Shown piece after piece: positions 56,942 through 57,216 of a stretch of DNA of 57,216 bases. Under the pieces are notes generated by a model. It was not told where the DNA came from, ran no database searches, and saw nothing but the letters and a program-made list of their open reading frames with translations. The stretch covers positions 1 through 57,216 of IMG/VR virus record IMGVR_UViG_3300035182_001074; one strand, 5' to 3'. The position numbers were made by a program, and so were the translations under genes. This DNA comes from a virus. How positions within the stretch are numbered: the stretch's first letter is position 1; every line of letters starts with the position of its first letter.

Positions 56942-57216
56942 GTGAATCATTTCTTCAGCAAACTCTTCCGCAGGCCCAAGGTGGTGCAGGATCTCCCGGC
57001 TGTCCTTGGGCCCAAGACGCCAGAAGAGCAGCTCGCTGAGCGTCGCGAAAAGTTCCAGGAGGGTGTGCGTCGCGCTGTTGAGATTTACAACACAGAGCGT
57101 GGTCATGGTGGGCTGGTGTTCCCTCGCTTCCCCATGGAACCATATGTGCCGCCCAAAGGTGTTGTTCCTTCAGAGCAGATCCAGCATGTGCTGGCCATGG
57201 ATGCTTCGTGGAAGAA
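56942..57216 (+). CDS. Portal protein, 5' part (continues at position 1)
   Basis: GTG 56942 opens a frame that runs to the window end and joins the frame at position 3 through the 127-bp overlap. The N-terminus reads VNHFFSKLFRRPKVVQDLPA, then a charged helix (TPEEQLAERREKFQEGVRRA). The upstream spacing (3 bp after the terL stop, TGATCTGTG) is typical. With the left part it gives a 652-residue portal. Confidence 0.85.
   Translation, partial: MNHFFSKLFRRPKVVQDLPAVLGPKTPEEQLAERREKFQEGVRRAVEIYNTERGHGGLVFPRFPMEPYVPPKGVVPSEQIQHVLAMDASWK
57090..57216. repeat. Terminal direct repeat, right copy
   Basis: Identical to 1-127; see that entry. It proves closure of the contig into a circle. Confidence 0.95.

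Noticed and set aside
1-57216. Lysogeny genes, tRNA genes, CRISPR arrays, insertion sequences
   Set aside because: I looked for integrase motifs, tRNA T-loop patterns, regularly spaced repeats and terminal inverted repeats with transposases and saw none; absence of tRNA should be confirmed with tRNAscan-SE.

Overview
The window is the essentially complete genome of a virulent, contractile-tailed (myovirus-type) double-stranded DNA phage. Its last 127 bases (57090-57216) repeat bases 1-127 exactly, so the contig closes into a circle of 57,089 bp and the portal gene runs across the join. I see no integrase, excisionase, lysogeny repressor, tRNA, insertion sequence or CRISPR array. The host is not identifiable from the sequence. 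The GH108 lysozyme and Gram-negative-style baseplate suggest a proteobacterium (inference).

Layout. One rightward late block runs 54771 -> end -> 1 -> 26423. It encodes terminase small and large subunits, portal, MuF-like protein, DUF2213 protein and scaffold, cement protein, DUF2184-type major capsid, neck proteins, DUF3383 sheath, tube, a frameshifted tail assembly chaperone, tape measure, Dit-like protein, collagen-like fibres, baseplate (hub, Gp138-like spike, gp25-like, J-like, DUF2612), tail fibre and lysis genes. A bidirectional terminator (26440-26476) separates it from a leftward block, 53782 -> 26497. That block carries replication genes (AEP primase, UvrD-type helicase, DnaE-type polymerase, separate DEDDh exonuclease, SNF2 helicase, VRR-NUC nuclease, SSB-like protein), nucleotide/DNA-modification genes (ThyX, HAD phosphatase, carbamoyltransferase, FAD oxidoreductase), a histone-H1-like protein and many small zinc-ribbon or membrane proteins. 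The two blocks diverge from a 988-bp gene-free control region (53783-54770) holding a long inverted repeat and six CAGAACG sites.

The main discovery candidate lies in the leftward strand between 36.1 and 37.9 kb. Three consecutive genes (78, 264 and 113 aa) are each preceded by a complete type II hammerhead ribozyme. Each has the invariant CUGAUGA and GAAA cores, a UC cleavage site, and stems I and III that differ in sequence but keep pairing. Each ribozyme sits just before the ribosome-binding site, so self-cleavage would cut the polycistronic message into separate mRNAs with near-identical leaders. This reading comes from the sequence and the established hammerhead consensus; activity is untested.

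Other notable features are: simple stem-loops in most other intergenic gaps of the leftward block; a DnaE whose PHP metal ligands are lost, with proofreading in a separate gene; one C-terminal domain shared by three leftward-block proteins, once fused to a lysine/alanine/proline-rich histone-like tail; a ThyX-carbamoyltransferase-FAD cluster suggestive of DNA hypermodification; the same surface module in the cement and sheath proteins; and two tiny genes joined to both neighbours by ATGA overlaps.
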